NCBI GenBank assembly: GCA_937891875.1
Contig: CALATR010000340.1
Coordinates: forward strand, 1-14,416
DNA from: an uncultured Pseudomonadota bacterium
GTDB taxonomy: Bacteria > Myxococcota_A > UBA796 > GCA-2862545
Length of the DNA: 14,416 nt
Direction of reading: 5' to 3'
Shown here: piece by piece, positions 14,119 through 14,416 of the stretch
How the letters are laid out: each line of letters starts with the position of its first letter
How positions within the stretch are numbered: the first letter of the stretch is position 1
Translations under genes and position numbers: made by a program
The notes under the pieces: model-generated
Told to the model about the DNA's origin: nothing
The model's database searches: none
The model's input: the letters and a program-made list of their open reading frames with translations, nothing else

Positions 14119-14416
14119 ATGAGCTTGCGGCTGCGCCTCCTGCTGATCGTCTGCCTCACGTTCGCGGCCGTGTTCGCGGGCGCGTGGACCACGAGCCTGT
14201 ACGTGCGCCACATCGAGCGGGTGCGGGTCGACGCGCGGCAGCAGGCGCTCGATGCCGAGACTCGGCTGGACGACGCGCACGACGCCCTCATCGCGGAGCT
14301 GCACCTGCGGCGATCCCCCGGGATCGACCTGGAGCTGGTGCAGAGCCATGCGGTTGCCCGAGAATCGGCCTTGCAGGGATTGATCCGGCGGGTTGGCATT
14401 CAGGATGCCGACGCCC
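14119..14416 (+). CDS. Membrane-anchored protein, N-terminal part (sensor kinase-like start)
   Basis: An open frame starts at the ATG 14119-14121 and runs off the window end after about 99 codons. The N-terminus MSLRLRLLLIVCLTFAAVFAGAWTTSLYVRHIE has a basic start and one transmembrane helix. It is followed by a charged, probably extracytoplasmic or coiled segment (ARQQALDAETRLDDAHDALIAEL). This arrangement is common in sensor histidine kinases and methyl-accepting proteins, but no HAMP, kinase or other defining domain is in view. GGGG lies only a few bases before the ATG, so the ribosome site is weak. Coding bias and the divergent layout support a real gene; its function cannot be assigned. 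Confidence 0.6.
   Translation, partial: MSLRLRLLLIVCLTFAAVFAGAWTTSLYVRHIERVRVDARQQALDAETRLDDAHDALIAELHLRRSPGIDLELVQSHAVARESALQGLIRRVGIQDADA

Noticed and set aside
1..14416. tRNA, rRNA, CRISPR array, insertion sequence or phage genes
   Set aside because: No matching stem patterns, regularly spaced repeats, transposase or integrase motifs were seen by eye on either strand.

Overview
The window is about 14.4 kb of very GC-rich, densely packed DNA. Short intergenic gaps, ATGA/GTGA stop-start overlaps, a lipoprotein peptidyl-prolyl isomerase, a likely sigma-54 promoter and a cytoplasm-facing iron-sulfur molybdoenzyme suggest a high-GC Gram-negative bacterium. A myxobacterium or related deltaproteobacterial lineage is my guess; no rRNA or phylogenetic marker is present to prove it. 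I see no tRNA, rRNA, CRISPR array, transposase or phage gene.

Left part (1-4470, plus strand). The end of a secreted-type alpha/beta hydrolase is followed by two translationally coupled PLP enzymes: a fold-type I class V aminotransferase/desulfurase-like protein (488-1999) and a fold-type III diaminopimelate/ornithine decarboxylase-like protein (1996-3222). Both keep their PLP lysines, but the second has altered substrate-side motifs, so this looks like an uncharacterised two-enzyme amino-acid pathway. An internally duplicated membrane protein (3241-4470) follows 18 bp later, after a GC hairpin that holds the stop codon in its loop.

Central part (4493-12071). A SulP/SLC26 anion transporter with a STAS domain is on the minus strand. 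It is divergent from a three-gene molybdoenzyme operon: a fused four-cluster ferredoxin/NrfD membrane subunit, a 1002-residue molybdopterin catalytic subunit without a Tat signal, and a long TorD/NarJ-type chaperone. Together they would form a membrane-anchored, cytoplasm-facing oxidoreductase exchanging electrons with the quinone pool. The SulP neighbour makes a sulfur oxyanion (for example SoeABC-like sulfite oxidation) a reasonable but unproven substrate. A near-consensus sigma-54 element (GG-N10-GC at 6418-6431) lies just before the first gene, with inverted and direct repeats 80-135 bp upstream where an enhancer-binding protein would sit.

Right part (12072-14416). A small helical protein (12166-12684) has its own promoter, overlapped by a perfect 10-2-10 palindrome, and ends in a duplicated 11-residue tail. 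It converges with, and overlaps by 14 bp, a lipoprotein with a C-terminal cyclophilin domain (minus strand). Divergent from that, a membrane-anchored protein starts at 14119 and runs off the window.
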